A DNA stretch of 64,000 nt from an uncultured Eggerthellaceae bacterium (GCA_934617065.1 CAKTTY010000005.1:62001-126000); one strand, 5' to 3'. Shown: positions 7,325-17,815, numbered from the stretch's first letter. Notes: a model not told the origin generated them from the letters alone. A program made the numbers and translations.

Positions 7325-8653
7325 ATGACGCAAGAACGTCTCATCACTCAAATCGACTATGCCCGTGCGGGCAAGATCACGCCTCAGATGGAGGCAGTTG
7401 CCGCCAAGGAGCATAAAACGCCTGAAGAGATTCGTGCGGGTGTTGCGAAGGGCTGCATTGCCATTCCCGCCAACATTCACCATACCGCTTTAAGCCCCGA
7501 GGGCGTAGGCGAAGGCATGCGTACCAAGGTAAACGTTAACCTGGGCATTTCCGGCGACCTGATGAACGCCGAAATGGAACTTGAGAAGGTACGTACCGCT
7601 ATCGAGCTGGGCGCGGAAGGCATTATGGACCTTTCCAATCACGGCAAAACGCATGATTTCCGTAAGCAGCTTATCGACATGAGCCCTGCCATGATCGGCA
7701 CGGTGCCCATGTATGATGCCATCGGCTACTTGGAAAAGCCGCTTATCGGCATCAAGGCGCAGGACTTCTTGGATGTTATCCGTGCCCATGCGGAAGACGG
7801 CGTTGACTTCGTTACCATCCATGCCGGCATGAATCGTCGTACCATCGAAAACTTCAAGGAAACCGGCCGCCTGATGAACATCGTAAGCCGCGGCGGCTCG
7901 CTTATCTTTGCCTGGATGGAAGCCACGGGCAACGAAAATCCTTTCTATGAGTATTACGATGAAGTGCTGGAAATCTTGCATGAGCATGATGTGACCATCA
8001 GCATCGGCGACGCTATGCGCCCCGGCTGCAACTACGACGCTACTGACGCTGGGCAGATTTCTGAGCTTATCGAGATCGGCAAGCTCACCAAGCGCGCATG
8101 GGATGCAGGCGTTCAGGTTATGGTTGAAGGTCCTGGCCATATGGCATTGGACGAGATCCCTGCCAATATGAAGATTCAGAAGCGCTTGTGCCACAACGCC
8201 CCGTTCTACGTTCTTGGCCCGCTGGTTACCGATATCGCTCCTGGATACGACCACATTACGTCTGCTATCGGTGGCGCGGTTGCCGCATCGTGTGGTGCCG
8301 ACTTCCTGTGCTATGTAACGCCCGCCGAGCATCTGCGCCTGCCCGATGCCGATGATGTGCGTGAGGGCCTTGTTGCAACCAAAATTGCAGCTCATGCTGC
8401 CGATATCGCTAAGGGTATCCCCCATGCGCGCGATGTCGACAACCGCATGAGCGACGCTCGTCGCCGTATGGACTGGGAGGAAATGTTCAGTCTTGCCATC
8501 GATCCGGTGAAGCCGCGCAAGTACTTTGAAAGCGCGCCGCCTTCAACGGAGGGCACCTGCACCATGTGCGGCAAGATGTGTGCAGTTCGTACGGTTAACA
8601 CCATCATGGATGGCCTTACCATCGACCTCGGCGAGGAAATGGCCGACAAATAG
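7325..8653 (+). CDS. thiC: Phosphomethylpyrimidine synthase ThiC
   Basis: This radical SAM enzyme rearranges aminoimidazole ribotide to HMP phosphate in thiamine biosynthesis. It has 442 residues, the short form common in anaerobes without the extra N-terminal domain of the E. coli protein. The Fe-S motif CTMCGKMC is near the C-terminus, and [19 protein letters not shown] and [15 protein letters not shown] are family signatures. ATG at 7325 follows AAGGGAG; the earlier in-frame ATG at 7304 lies inside the riboswitch. Expression should fall when TPP is abundant. Confidence 0.95.
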   Translation: MTQERLITQIDYARAGKITPQMEAVAAKEHKTPEEIRAGVAKGCIAIPANIHHTALSPEGVGEGMRTKVNVNLGISGDLMNAEMELEKVRTAIELGAEGIMDLSNHGKTHDFRKQLIDMSPAMIGTVPMYDAIGYLEKPLIGIKAQDFLDVIRAHAEDGVDFVTIHAGMNRRTIENFKETGRLMNIVSRGGSLIFAWMEATGNENPFYEYYDEVLEILHEHDVTISIGDAMRPGCNYDATDAGQISELIEIGKLTKRAWDAGVQVMVEGPGHMALDEIPANMKIQKRLCHNAPFYVLGPLVTDIAPGYDHITSAIGGAVAASCGADFLCYVTPAEHLRLPDADDVREGLVATKIAAHAADIAKGIPHARDVDNRMSDARRRMDWEEMFSLAIDPVKPRKYFESAPPSTEGTCTMCGKMCAVRTVNTIMDGLTIDLGEEMADK

Positions 8654-8661
8654 CAATTATG

Positions 8662-8692
8662 AAGCGGCTGTCCCTTTGGGCAGCCGCTTTTA
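8662..8692 (+). terminator. Terminator after thiC
   Basis: AAGCGGCTG (8662-8670) pairs with CAGCCGCTT (8681-8689), with CCC/GGG pairing inside, followed by TTTT. It separates thiC from thiD. Confidence 0.8.
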
Positions 8693-8716
8693 CCTGTGAT
8701 GCAAGCGGTAGATGGT

Positions 8717-8752
8717 CGAGTGCTGGGGCGGCTAAGCCTTCTTCAGCACTCG
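8717..8752 (+). promoter_or_regulatory. Leader hairpin upstream of thiD
   Basis: CGAGTGCTG (8717-8725) and CAGCACTCG (8744-8752) form a perfect 9-bp stem whose loop contains a smaller GGC/GCC pairing. It lies about 34 bp before thiD with no T-run. It may stabilise the thiD mRNA. It does not resemble a second TPP riboswitch. Confidence 0.35.
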
Positions 8753-8785
8753 AAGCTGCTAGTTTGCTTTGAGCAAGGAGAGAAT

Positions 8786-9568
8786 ATGAAAACAGCGCTA
8801 ACCATTGCTGGTTCTGATTCAAGTGGTGGAGCTGGCATTCAGGCAGATATCAAAACCATGAGCGCTTTGGGGATCTATGCGGAATCGGTTGTCACAGCGC
8901 TAACCGCGCAGAACACCATGGGTGTCCAAGGAGTGGTGGCGACGGATCCTGATTTTGTATTACTGCAGATGGAAAGCGTGTTTTCCGATATTCGCCCCAA
9001 TGCGGTTAAGATCGGCATGCTTCCTACGGCGGAAGTGGTACGTGCGGTGGGGCAGGGCTTGCAGCGTTTTGACGCTCAGAATGTCGTGCTCGATCCGGTC
9101 ATGGTTGCCACAAGCGGGGCTGCGCTTTCGGAGGCGCCTGCAGTGCAAGCGCTCTTCGACCTGCTTCCGCAGGCTTCCGTGGTAACGCCAAACATCCCCG
9201 AAGCCGAAGTGCTTTCAGGTATACCCATCGAAACTAAAGAAGATATGCTGACTGCGGCAAAGGCCATTCAGTCGAAGGGGGCGCAGGCAGTTTTGGTGAA
9301 AGGTGGCCATTTGGCTGAAGAAGCCGACGATGTGCTGCTGGAAGCAAACGGTGCGGTAACGTGGCTTTCCGCTCAGCGCGTGGAAACGAAGAACACGCAC
9401 GGCACCGGCTGCACGCTTTCTTCTGCTATCGCTTCGTATTTGGCGAGGGGCGAAACCTTGAAGCATGCCGTGGCTTTTGCGAAGCGCTACCTTACTGAGG
9501 CAATCCAAGCAAATCCTGGGTTAGGGAAAGGCAATGGTCCCGTGAACCACTTATTCGCGCTGCGTTAA
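8786..9568 (+). CDS. thiD: Hydroxymethylpyrimidine/phosphomethylpyrimidine kinase
   Basis: This is a 260-residue ribokinase-fold kinase phosphorylating HMP and HMP-P for thiamine synthesis. The N-terminus TALTIAGSDSSGGAGIQAD and the C-terminal NTHGTGCTLSSAIASYLARG (anion hole and catalytic Asp region) are diagnostic. ATG at 8786 follows AAGGAG; upstream in-frame codons would add about 30 residues not found in the family. It follows thiC after a terminator and converges with cca, the two stops being only 8 bp apart. Confidence 0.94.
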   Translation: MKTALTIAGSDSSGGAGIQADIKTMSALGIYAESVVTALTAQNTMGVQGVVATDPDFVLLQMESVFSDIRPNAVKIGMLPTAEVVRAVGQGLQRFDAQNVVLDPVMVATSGAALSEAPAVQALFDLLPQASVVTPNIPEAEVLSGIPIETKEDMLTAAKAIQSKGAQAVLVKGGHLAEEADDVLLEANGAVTWLSAQRVETKNTHGTGCTLSSAIASYLARGETLKHAVAFAKRYLTEAIQANPGLGKGNGPVNHLFALR

Positions 9569-9576
9569 CGGGGCGG

Positions 9577-10962
9577 TTAGGATTGCATGAACCGCTTCGC
9601 CAATGCCAGAAGCGATTCGCGTTCAGGGGCCACCTCTTCGTTGGCCACGGCGCTGAACAGCTCGTTCAGCACAAGTCCAACATGTGGTCCTTGAGGTACG
9701 CCGAGAGAGATAAGGTCGGTGCCATTAATTGGCAAGTCGGCAGGTGAAAGCACTTCGCCTTGTGCAATCATCTCATCGAATAGGCTCTCGGCTGCATTGA
9801 TCTTCTGAATCCACTTTGTCGCACGGGTTGATTTTCCCCTTGCGTCGCCCCGCATCAAGTCGCAAATTGCGTGGAAGAGCCTCTCATCGTGCTCCACTAG
9901 GGCATACAGCTTACGTACGCCTTTTGTTGTAGGCTCGGGTCTGTCGCCGTGGTAGCGGATGATCAAGTCGAGATCATGCTGCATCTTCTTGCTGAAATGC
10001 AGCGTTTTTGCGCTGTCGCGCATGTGATGAACGCTTGCTATGGGATGGTTGGGCATATGCCCTAAATTGTCTGCTCCAATAAGGAACGTGTCGGGTTTAC
10101 CCGCATCGTGAAACAACGCCGCCCAACGCACCAAGGGGTAGGCGGGGGTGCTTTCGACCACCGCAGCGGTGTGCTCCCACACATCGTAGATGTGCCAAGG
10201 GTTGTGCTGGTCAAAGCCGTCCATGGCTTCAATGCAGGGAACGACATAAGCAAGTTCGCGGGGGAACCGGAGCAGGGTTTGGCGCACATGGTTTCCGCAG
10301 AGGAGCTTTTCGAGCTCTTGCCTTAAGCGTTCTCCCGCGACACTGGTGAGGGTAGGCGCGCATCTGCGTATGGCGGCTTCAGTATCAGGATCGATCCAGA
10401 ATCCGAGCTGCGAAGCGAAGCGCATCGCGCGAAGGACGCGCAGGGCATCTTCTTGCAGGCGTATATTGGGGTCGTTGACGCAGCGGATTATCTTGTTGGC
10501 CAAGTCGTTCTGCCCGTCAAAAGGATCCACGAGGCCACGGACCGGGTGGAATGCCATTGCGTTGATGGTGAAATCGCGTCGTGCCAAGTCTTGCTCGATG
10601 GTGTCAACGAACAGCACGCTATCGGGGTGGCGGTGATCGGTGTAGGTGCCTTCGGTGCGGAAGGTGGTAACTTCGATGGGTTCATTTTTGTAAACCACGG
10701 TTACCGTGCCGTGCTTCGTCCCCGTTTCGTGCACCGCCATGCCGCTTGCCAGGCACGCTTCGCGCGTTTGCTCCCAGTGGGCGTTGGTGGCAATGTCGGC
10801 ATCATGGGGCGTGGCACCGCGAAGGGCGTCGCGCACGAAGCCACCGACGATCCACGCCTCAAAACCGCGCTTCTCCAAAGCGTCGATAACGGCGCACACC
10901 GATGCGGGAAGCTGGGCAAGCGTTCCGTAGGCTTCGATATGTGGTGCATCATTGACAGACAT
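9577..10962 (-). CDS. cca: tRNA nucleotidyltransferase with HD domain (CCA-adding type)
   Basis: This is a 461-residue class II nucleotidyltransferase adding or repairing the 3' CCA of tRNAs. Motifs are GGFVRDALRG near residue 40, the metal-binding HDADIAT, RRDFTINAMAF, and LRVLRAMRFASQLGF of the neck. An HD phosphohydrolase segment (LFHDAGKP, near 287) follows. Both tRNA genes in this window already encode CCA, so a repair role is likely for them. The gene is divergent from recN and convergent with thiD. Confidence 0.92.
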   Translation of the reverse strand: MSVNDAPHIEAYGTLAQLPASVCAVIDALEKRGFEAWIVGGFVRDALRGATPHDADIATNAHWEQTREACLASGMAVHETGTKHGTVTVVYKNEPIEVTTFRTEGTYTDHRHPDSVLFVDTIEQDLARRDFTINAMAFHPVRGLVDPFDGQNDLANKIIRCVNDPNIRLQEDALRVLRAMRFASQLGFWIDPDTEAAIRRCAPTLTSVAGERLRQELEKLLCGNHVRQTLLRFPRELAYVVPCIEAMDGFDQHNPWHIYDVWEHTAAVVESTPAYPLVRWAALFHDAGKPDTFLIGADNLGHMPNHPIASVHHMRDSAKTLHFSKKMQHDLDLIIRYHGDRPEPTTKGVRKLYALVEHDERLFHAICDLMRGDARGKSTRATKWIQKINAAESLFDEMIAQGEVLSPADLPINGTDLISLGVPQGPHVGLVLNELFSAVANEEVAPERESLLALAKRFMQS

Positions 10963-11168
10963 AACCCCAAGCTTTCGTTACGGGTATGTTTCAGTATACG
11001 GCTTCGGAAGCGATTCGTGCGTCCATACCAGAGATATGTCCTGAGGCATTAGGCTGTTGGCGTGGTGGTTTGTTGCGATTGCTTTCGCATGTCTTTCGAA
11101 TTCGGTAGCGTAAAATCAAACGGTGAAAGATACAAATACGGTGCGCCGAGCACTTAAAAGGGGTTGCC

Positions 11169-12794
11169 ATGATTGATGAAGTGCATATTCGCGATGTGGC
11201 GTTGATCCACGAGGCAACGTTTGTGCCAAGCCCTGCCTTTACCGTGGTAACGGGCGAAACAGGCACGGGTAAAACCGCTCTGTTGAATGCGCTGAAGATC
11301 CTGGTCGGCGAGCGCGCCGGCGCGTCATTTGTGCGCGAAGGCTGCGAAGAGCTCCAGGTGGAGGGCCGTTTTCTTGGCGAAGGATGCGGGGAAGATGGCG
11401 TGGTGGCTGCACGCCGCATCGGCGCACAAGGGCGCAGCCGCGTTTCTATTGACGGTTCACTTGCTTCGGTGAAGGAGCTTGCCGGCGGCTTGGGCCAGAC
11501 GGTCGACCTTTGCGGGCAGCACGAACATCAGCGCTTGCTTTCGCCGACTTATCAGCGTGCTTTGCTCGACGAATGGGGCAAAGAAGAAATCAGTGCGCCG
11601 CTGGAGGCGTATCGAGCATGTCTTTCTGCGGCAAACGGTGCGTCTGCCGAGCTTGTTCGTTTGCAAGAATTGGAATCGGCCGATGCTGTTGAGCTTGACA
11701 GGGCACGCTTCGCTTTAGAGCAGATCGGCAAAGCGGATCCCCAGGAAGGTGAGTACGAAGAGCTCATCGAGCGTATGCCTCGCCTGGAAAACGCCGAAAT
11801 GCTGGTCCATGAAGCCATGTCTGCTCAGCGCAATCTAACAGGGTCGGGCGGTGCAGTGGAATCGCTCGAGTCTGCATTGGGGTCTCTTGAGCGAATCGCG
11901 GCGGTGGACTCTTCCGTTGAATCCGTGTTGGAGCCTGTGCGCGAAGCGTTCTTTTCGCTGGAGGATGTGGGTCGCGATTTGGCGACGTACAAAGATGGCG
12001 TCGATTTCCCCCAGGAAGAGCTGGAGGCGGCGCAAGACCGCATCGCCGAATTGCAAGGTCTTATGCGGGGCTTCGGTCCGCGTATGGAAGATGTGTTGGC
12101 GCAGCGCGCCGAAGCAGAGGCGAAAATTCGCGAATACGATGGGCGCGACGAGCTTATCTCCCGGGCTCGAAAGAAGCGTGATGCGGCGGAATCGGCGCTT
12201 GCCGATGTGGCGCGTGCCTTGGCGGAAGCTCGTGGCAGGGTTATTCCTCGTTTTATTGATGCCGTCCAAGCCCAGATGGCTCGCTTGGAAATGAAGGGCG
12301 CACGTCTCGAGGCAAGTATTACGGATCTGCCGCGTGGGCAGTGGGACACATGGGGCTCGCAGTCTTTCGAGTTCCTTTTTGCCGCTGGTGAGGGCCTTAG
12401 TGCTCAGCGGCTCGGCAAAATTGCTTCGGGCGGTGAAATGAGCCGCGTGATGCTTGCCCTGAAGGTTGCATTGGGTGAATGCGACCAGGTGGACACCCTG
12501 GTGTTTGACGAGATCGATGCTGGTGTGGGCGGCAGTACCGCTCGTGCGCTTGGTGCCGTTCTTCGCGATTTGGCAAAAACCCATCAGGTCATTGTGGTAA
12601 CGCACCTTCCCCAAGTTGCCGTGTACGGCGATACCCATTATCTGGTAACGAAGTCCGATGATGCGTTGCCGCAAACCTGCTTGACCCCTGTTTCGGGCGA
12701 TAGCCGGACGGCGGAAATTGCCCGTATGCTTGCCGGCGAGGTAAGCGAAACGTCTCTTGCCCACGCCGCCGAACTGCTTAGCGAGCAGGAGTAG
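11169..12794 (+). CDS. recN: DNA repair protein RecN
   Basis: This is a 541-residue SMC-like ATPase acting in double-strand break repair. Walker A GETGTGKTALLNAL is near residue 29, a coiled-coil middle spans about 150-350, signature IASGGEMSRVMLALK is near 418, and Walker B TLVFDEIDAGVGG near 446, followed by the H-loop VVTHLPQVA. Length matches the family. I looked for a LexA box in the 200-bp upstream gap and did not find a convincing one. The endonuclease IV gene follows 50 bp downstream. Confidence 0.95.
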   Translation: MIDEVHIRDVALIHEATFVPSPAFTVVTGETGTGKTALLNALKILVGERAGASFVREGCEELQVEGRFLGEGCGEDGVVAARRIGAQGRSRVSIDGSLASVKELAGGLGQTVDLCGQHEHQRLLSPTYQRALLDEWGKEEISAPLEAYRACLSAANGASAELVRLQELESADAVELDRARFALEQIGKADPQEGEYEELIERMPRLENAEMLVHEAMSAQRNLTGSGGAVESLESALGSLERIAAVDSSVESVLEPVREAFFSLEDVGRDLATYKDGVDFPQEELEAAQDRIAELQGLMRGFGPRMEDVLAQRAEAEAKIREYDGRDELISRARKKRDAAESALADVARALAEARGRVIPRFIDAVQAQMARLEMKGARLEASITDLPRGQWDTWGSQSFEFLFAAGEGLSAQRLGKIASGGEMSRVMLALKVALGECDQVDTLVFDEIDAGVGGSTARALGAVLRDLAKTHQVIVVTHLPQVAVYGDTHYLVTKSDDALPQTCLTPVSGDSRTAEIARMLAGEVSETSLAHAAELLSEQE

Positions 12795-12844
12795 CCGGCT
12801 CTTGCTCCATCCTGTCATATGCAAGGCAAAGAAAAGGAGAATGC

Positions 12845-13720
12845 ATGTCCGAATATCAAGCCGTATTGCAGCAGCCGACAGATGGGCGCATGCCCGTTAT
12901 CGGTTGTCACCTTTCTTCAGCTAAAGGGTATGCTGCAATGGCGAAAACGGCAGCCTCCATCGATGCCAACACGTTTGCGTTCTTCACGCGAAACCCGCGT
13001 GGTGGGAAGGCGAAAGCGATCGATGATGCTGATGTGAAGGCGTTTGCGGAAGAGGCGGCGCTGGCGGGTATCGGTCGCATCGTTGCGCATGGTTCGTATA
13101 CCGTGAACCCGTGTGCGGCGAAAGAACAGGTGCGCAGTTTCGCGTTCCGGGCGCTTGCCGAAGATTTGGCGCGAATGGAACGCACCCCAGGCCAGTTGTT
13201 CAACATTCATCCTGGCTCCCACGTGGGACAGGGAGCGGATGTGGGCATTGAGCTTATTGCCGAGGTCTTGAATACCGTATTGGCGCCCGAGCAGACTGCC
13301 ACGCTTCTGTTGGAAACCATGGCGGGAAAGGGAAGCGAGGTGGGCCGCACCTTCGAGGAGCTGGCTGCCATCATCGATCGTGTTGAGCTCAACAGCCATC
13401 TGGGGGTTTGCCTCGATACCTGCCATGTATGGGATGCGGGGTATGACATTGCGAATGACCTGGATGGTGTGCTCGAGGAATTCGACCGCGTGATCGGGCT
13501 GGATAGGCTGCGTGCTTTGCACATTAACGACTCCCTCAACGAATGCGGCGCCCATAAAGATCGCCATGCGCGCATTGGCGAAGGCCGCATTGGCAAAGAA
13601 GCGTTGGCTGCCGTAGTGACGCATCCTCGGCTGTTGGGATTGCCCTGCATTCTGGAAACGCCGAACGAGCTGCCAGGCTATGCGGAGGAGATCGCATTTT
13701 TCCGTTCTTGCGTTGTGTAA
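12845..13720 (+). CDS. nfo: Endonuclease IV
   Basis: This is a 291-residue TIM-barrel AP endonuclease for base excision repair. Zinc-ligand segments are visible: IGCHLSSAKGY, FNIHPGSHVGQGAD, LETMAGKGSEVG, VCLDTCHVWDAGYDI, HINDSLNECGAHKDRH and the C-terminal CILETPN. AAGGAGA precedes the ATG. Its position just after recN groups two DNA-repair genes, possibly co-transcribed. Confidence 0.94.
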   Translation: MSEYQAVLQQPTDGRMPVIGCHLSSAKGYAAMAKTAASIDANTFAFFTRNPRGGKAKAIDDADVKAFAEEAALAGIGRIVAHGSYTVNPCAAKEQVRSFAFRALAEDLARMERTPGQLFNIHPGSHVGQGADVGIELIAEVLNTVLAPEQTATLLLETMAGKGSEVGRTFEELAAIIDRVELNSHLGVCLDTCHVWDAGYDIANDLDGVLEEFDRVIGLDRLRALHINDSLNECGAHKDRHARIGEGRIGKEALAAVVTHPRLLGLPCILETPNELPGYAEEIAFFRSCVV

Positions 13721-13836
13721 AACGATTGTTTACCATGAACGAGTCTTATTAATTCCCCTTAACAGCATATTTGCAGGTGGCCTATTACGGGCGAAGTGTG
13801 CCTGCACGGTTATTCATTTCTTTTAAGGAGGATCCA

Positions 13837-14523
13837 GTGAAATTCTTTCTGGACACTGCCGATCTCGATGAGATCGAAGAGGCAGCAAGCTGGGGTGCGT
13901 TGGCTGGCGTAACCACCAATCCGTCTTTGTATTCTCGCATCGGCGGCAAGCTTGATGACTTCCACAACCACATCAAGCGCATCTGCGACATCGTTGGTCC
14001 TGATTGCCCCGTTTCCGCAGAATCCGTTGCTATGACGCGTGAAGAGCTCATCACCGACGGTCGCGAGCTTGCCGCTATTGCTCCTAACGTTGTTGTGAAG
14101 ATTCCCACCATGGTGGAGGGCCTTGCCGCAACGCATGCACTCGCAGCCGAGGGCATTCCGGTGAACATGACGCTGTGCTTCAGCGTTCCTCAGGCCATCC
14201 TGGCCGCTCGCGCTGGTGCTCGCTACATCAGCCCCTTCATTGGTCGTTTTGACGACATCTCGGAAGACGGCCTCGATCAGGTTGCCAATATTGTTACTGC
14301 GCTGAACAACTACGACTTCACCTCCAACACCGTAAACGGTGAGCAGGTCGAGGTTATTGCGGCTTCTATCCGCAGCGCAAACCACGTTACCCAGGCAGCG
14401 TTGATGGGCGCCGATATTGCAACGGTTCCCTTTGGCGTGCTGAAGAAGATGGTTCAGCATCCGTTGACCGATCGTGGCCTTGAGGCGTTCCTCAGGGACT
14501 GGGAGAAAGTCCAGAACGCATGA
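13837..14523 (+). CDS. Transaldolase / fructose-6-phosphate aldolase family protein
   Basis: This is a 228-residue small-type transaldolase. It starts MKFFLDTADLDEI and has GVTTNPSL, the Schiff-base lysine in VVVKIPTMVEGL, TLCFSVPQAILAARAGA and YISPFIGRFDD. GTG at 13837 is chosen because AAGGAGG lies just upstream and the family starts here. Small members are either transaldolase or fructose-6-phosphate aldolase; the residues seen do not let me decide. It overlaps the rho start by ATGA, giving translational coupling of a sugar enzyme with Rho. Confidence 0.88.
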   Translation: MKFFLDTADLDEIEEAASWGALAGVTTNPSLYSRIGGKLDDFHNHIKRICDIVGPDCPVSAESVAMTREELITDGRELAAIAPNVVVKIPTMVEGLAATHALAAEGIPVNMTLCFSVPQAILAARAGARYISPFIGRFDDISEDGLDQVANIVTALNNYDFTSNTVNGEQVEVIAASIRSANHVTQAALMGADIATVPFGVLKKMVQHPLTDRGLEAFLRDWEKVQNA

Positions 14524-16601
14524 GTGATGCAGAAGTAGTCGAAGAGTCTGCGCCCGAGGAAAAAAAGCCGGCACGTACTACGCGTCGTCGTACGGCGAAG
14601 GCCTCCGACAAGCAGGAGGGAGCGGCTGCAGCGGCCGCGCCCTCCGATTCTGCTGAGGTAAAGCTTGCGGCTGCCGAGGCTTCTTCTCCGGAAGAAAAGC
14701 CCAAGCGCCGTAGGGCAAGCAGGAAGAAAGCCGAAGAAGCTCCTGCCGATACCGAAGCCGAGCAGAAGCCCAAGGCGGCGAAGCCCGCAAAGCCCAAGGC
14801 TGCTGAAAAGAAGGAAGAGCCTCAGGTTGAATCTTCCGATTCGCAGAAGGGCGATGCTTCCTCTGAGGACGAGCCCAAACCAAGGCGAACCCGCACCCGA
14901 TCCAGGTCGAAGGCCAAGACCGAAGAAACGCCTCAGGGCGAAAATGCGCAGGCAGCTCCCAAGCAGGAAGCTGAGCCTAAGCATGAAACAACTTCTGAAC
15001 AGGCTTCTTCTGCCGATCAAGAGACTCCATCGAAGCAAAAGGATTCCTCGAAGCAGGAATCGGCTCCTTCTGAAGGGGCGGAAAAGCAAGAGTCCTCCGA
15101 ACCCTCGGATGCTTCTGACGCTGCCGAAGAAAAGAGTTCCAGCGAACGTGAAGAGCGCGACGACCACAAGGGCCGTCGTCAGCGCAAACCCCGCCAACAG
15201 AGGGGCGGCGATCGCCAGAAGGGTGATCGAGGCGACCGCCAGAAGAACGATCGTTATCACAACAGCCGTCGCCAGCACCAGCAAAACCGTCGTGAGCCAG
15301 TTGCTCCTCAGGTTTCCAAGGAAGATCTCGCGAAACTCAAGGTTGTTGAGCTTCGCGAAAAGGCTCAGGAGTTGGAGATCGACTTCAAGGGCCTTAAGAA
15401 GGCAGAGCTTATCGAGGCAGTGTTTGCTGCCAGCATGAAGGCCGAGGGCTTTGAGGAGGTCAGCGGCATCCTTGATGTGCTTTCCGATGGCTATGGCTTC
15501 TTGCGCACGAGCGGCTATCTTCCCGGTGAAAAAGACGTCTATGTGGGCACTTCTACTATTCGTCGCAATCATCTTCGTAAGGGCGATTACCTTACCGGCC
15601 AAACGCGTCCAGCGCGTCCGAAGGAAAAGTTTGCCGCCCTTCAGCGCATTGATACCGTGAATGGGGTTCCGCTGAACGAGGTTGGCAAGCGTGTTCGCTT
15701 TGCTGATTTGACGCCGGTATTCCCTGACGAACGCCTGGTGCTTGAGCACGGACGATCCTCTATCACTTCTCGAGTTATCGATCTGTGTGCGCCTATCGGC
15801 AAAGGTCAGCGTGGCCTTATCGTTTCGCCTCCCAAGGCGGGCAAAACCACGATTTTGAAGGATATCGCAGCATCCATTACGTCGAACAATCCCGAAGTGC
15901 ATCTGATGTGCCTTCTGGTTGACGAGCGCCCCGAAGAAGTTACCGACATGGAGCGATCCATCCATGGCGAGGTAATTTCCTCGACCTTCGATATGCCTTG
16001 CGAAAACCACGTTGCGGTTTCCGAGATGGTTATCGAAAGAGCAAAGCGCTTGGTGGAAAACGGGCAGGACGTTGTTATCCTGCTTGACTCGCTTACGCGT
16101 TTGGCGCGTGCCTACAACCTGGCGCAACCCGCATCGGGCCGCATCCTTTCTGGCGGTGTCGATTCGACGGCGCTGTATCCGCCCAAGAAGTTTTTGGGCG
16201 CTGCCCGCAATATCGAGGGCGGCGGAAGCCTTACCATCTTGGCATCGGCTCTTATTGAGACGGGCTCGAAGATGGATGAGGTTATCTTCGAGGAGTTCAA
16301 GGGTACCGGCAACATGGAAGTGAAGCTCGATCGCTCTTTGGCGGAGCATCGCATCTTCCCTGCAATCGATCCGGTTGCATCAGGCACCCGTCGAGAAGAT
16401 CTGCTGCTTGATCCTCAGGAAGCGCCGCTCATTTGGGCAGTGCGTCGCGTGCTTGCCAATCGCAATAACGTCGAGCGCGCCATGGACTCGCTTATCAAGT
16501 CGCTTAAGCAGACTAACGATAACCAGGAATTCCTGATGCGCGCCGCAAAAAAGGCGCAGCAGGGACGTCATTTCGACGAGAGCGGAACGATCGAAATCTA
16601 A
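14520..16601 (+). CDS. rho: Transcription termination factor Rho with long N-terminal extension
   Basis: This is a 693-residue RNA-dependent helicase. Residues 1 to about 260 are low-complexity Lys/Glu/Ala/Ser/Pro, turning Arg/Gln/Asp-rich just before the core ([15 protein letters not shown]). Then come the Rho N-terminal helices (about 262-300), an OB-fold RNA site, P-loop [10 protein letters not shown] near 437, [13 protein letters not shown], Walker [17 protein letters not shown] and GGVDSTAL. Such inserts are known in high-G+C Gram-positive Rho and help RNA binding. ATG at 14520 overlaps the transaldolase stop. Reverse-strand reading frames here are compositional artefacts. Confidence 0.95.
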   Translation: MSDAEVVEESAPEEKKPARTTRRRTAKASDKQEGAAAAAAPSDSAEVKLAAAEASSPEEKPKRRRASRKKAEEAPADTEAEQKPKAAKPAKPKAAEKKEEPQVESSDSQKGDASSEDEPKPRRTRTRSRSKAKTEETPQGENAQAAPKQEAEPKHETTSEQASSADQETPSKQKDSSKQESAPSEGAEKQESSEPSDASDAAEEKSSSEREERDDHKGRRQRKPRQQRGGDRQKGDRGDRQKNDRYHNSRRQHQQNRREPVAPQVSKEDLAKLKVVELREKAQELEIDFKGLKKAELIEAVFAASMKAEGFEEVSGILDVLSDGYGFLRTSGYLPGEKDVYVGTSTIRRNHLRKGDYLTGQTRPARPKEKFAALQRIDTVNGVPLNEVGKRVRFADLTPVFPDERLVLEHGRSSITSRVIDLCAPIGKGQRGLIVSPPKAGKTTILKDIAASITSNNPEVHLMCLLVDERPEEVTDMERSIHGEVISSTFDMPCENHVAVSEMVIERAKRLVENGQDVVILLDSLTRLARAYNLAQPASGRILSGGVDSTALYPPKKFLGAARNIEGGGSLTILASALIETGSKMDEVIFEEFKGTGNMEVKLDRSLAEHRIFPAIDPVASGTRREDLLLDPQEAPLIWAVRRVLANRNNVERAMDSLIKSLKQTNDNQEFLMRAAKKAQQGRHFDESGTIEI

Positions 16602-16638
16602 TAAATGAGATTTCGGTTCGCGACGTGATCTGGCTGCG

Positions 16639-16702
16639 TTAGAGCATATCGTCATCGCTTATAATTACGAAAAAATGGAACCCTGCCGTTCGGTGGGGTT
16701 CC
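16639..16702 (+). promoter_or_regulatory. Putative promoter and leader hairpin of sppA
   Basis: A consensus TATAAT is at 16660-16665 with only a weak -35 candidate (TTAGAG 16639-16644, 15-bp spacer). Downstream, GGAACCC and GGGTTCC (about 16677-16702) form a hairpin. Its T-run would be on the minus strand, so it is either a leader structure or a terminator for antisense transcription toward rho. Confidence 0.4.
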
Positions 16703-16738
16703 GCAGTGTTTACCTGTCTGTATTTATAGGGAGGGCAT

Positions 16739-17815
16739 GTGCCTCAAGAGCCATTATCTCAGCATCCGGGCGGACCCCAACCGCCAGTAGGGTATGAGCA
16801 GCCTGCGCCTCAGCCCCCGTTTGAGCAAGCGCCGCAATCTGCTGCGGCGGCAACCGTCTATCGGAAAGAGCCTCGCAAATCACGCGGGTGGATTGTGGCG
16901 CTCGTCGCAATTGTCGCGGTGTGTTTGGTGTCGGTTTTCGGCATTGTGTCCTGCACCTCGGCTATTGCCGGCCTGGGCGGATCAAGCTCCTACGACAGTG
17001 AGCCGCTGTTCCCGAACACGGTTGCGGTTATCGACATCGACGGCACCATTCAATACGACGGTACCACGAACAGTCCCGATGGCCTGAAGCAGCAGCTTGA
17101 CGTAGCGGCAGACGATAGCAGGATCATTGCGGTGGTGCTGCGTGTGAACTCAGGCGGCGGTGTTGCCACGGCTGGTGAGGAAATGTCCACCTATGTGAAG
17201 GAATTCCGGGAGGACACAGGCAAACCAGTAGTGGTTTCGAGCGCTTCTACCAATGCGAGCGCCGCTTACGAGATATCCAGTCAAGCGGACTACATCTTTA
17301 CGGCGCATACTACCGCCATCGGCGCAATCGGTACGGCGATGCAGCTGGTCGATTATTCTGGCCTAATGAGCATGCTCGGTATCTCCACGGAAGACATCAC
17401 TTCTGCCGAAAGCAAGGATTCCACCTACGGTACGCGCAAGCTCACCGACGAAGAGCGAGCATACTATCAGGCTCAGGTAGACCAGATCAACGAAACGTTC
17501 ATCCAAACTGTGGCTGATGGTCGTAATATGTCTGTCGACGAGGTGCGTGCTTTAGCTACGGGGCTCACGTTTACCGGCGATGACGCCGTGAAAAACGGTC
17601 TTGCCGACGAAATCGGCACAAAGGAAGATGCTATCGAATACGCAGCTAAGCTTGCGGGACACGCATCCGATTACGAAACGGTGAATCTCAGGCAACATAG
17701 CTCGGACGATATTTCTACCCTGCTCGACCTGATATCTGAAAATAAGTCTATTTCCGCTGATCAATTGGCTTCGGCGTTGAAGGAGTTGGAGAGCAATGGC
17801 TCCATCGCAAAATAA
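16739..17815 (+). CDS. sppA: Signal peptide peptidase SppA, S49 family
   Basis: This is a 358-residue, membrane-anchored serine protease that clears cleaved signal peptides and membrane protein fragments. A Pro/Gln-rich cytoplasmic stretch (1-40) precedes one membrane segment (about 47-69, WIVALVAIVAVCLVSVFGIV). The catalytic Ser is in NASAAYEISS (near 174) and the general-base Lys in the AESKDSTYGTRKLT region. GTG at 16739 follows GGGAGGG. The final codons overlap the MetRS-like gene by 20 bp, so the two are probably co-translated. Confidence 0.9.
   Translation: MPQEPLSQHPGGPQPPVGYEQPAPQPPFEQAPQSAAAATVYRKEPRKSRGWIVALVAIVAVCLVSVFGIVSCTSAIAGLGGSSSYDSEPLFPNTVAVIDIDGTIQYDGTTNSPDGLKQQLDVAADDSRIIAVVLRVNSGGGVATAGEEMSTYVKEFREDTGKPVVVSSASTNASAAYEISSQADYIFTAHTTAIGAIGTAMQLVDYSGLMSMLGISTEDITSAESKDSTYGTRKLTDEERAYYQAQVDQINETFIQTVADGRNMSVDEVRALATGLTFTGDDAVKNGLADEIGTKEDAIEYAAKLAGHASDYETVNLRQHSSDDISTLLDLISENKSISADQLASALKELESNGSIAK

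Noticed and set aside
11040..11168. Possible LexA box upstream of recN
   Set aside because: No sequence close to the Gram-positive CGAAC-N4-GTTCG consensus was found.
14454..16349. 631-codon minus-strand frame over rho
   Set aside because: It arises from the repetitive Lys/Glu codons of the Rho extension read backwards (Leu/Phe/Arg-rich), with no ribosome-binding site.
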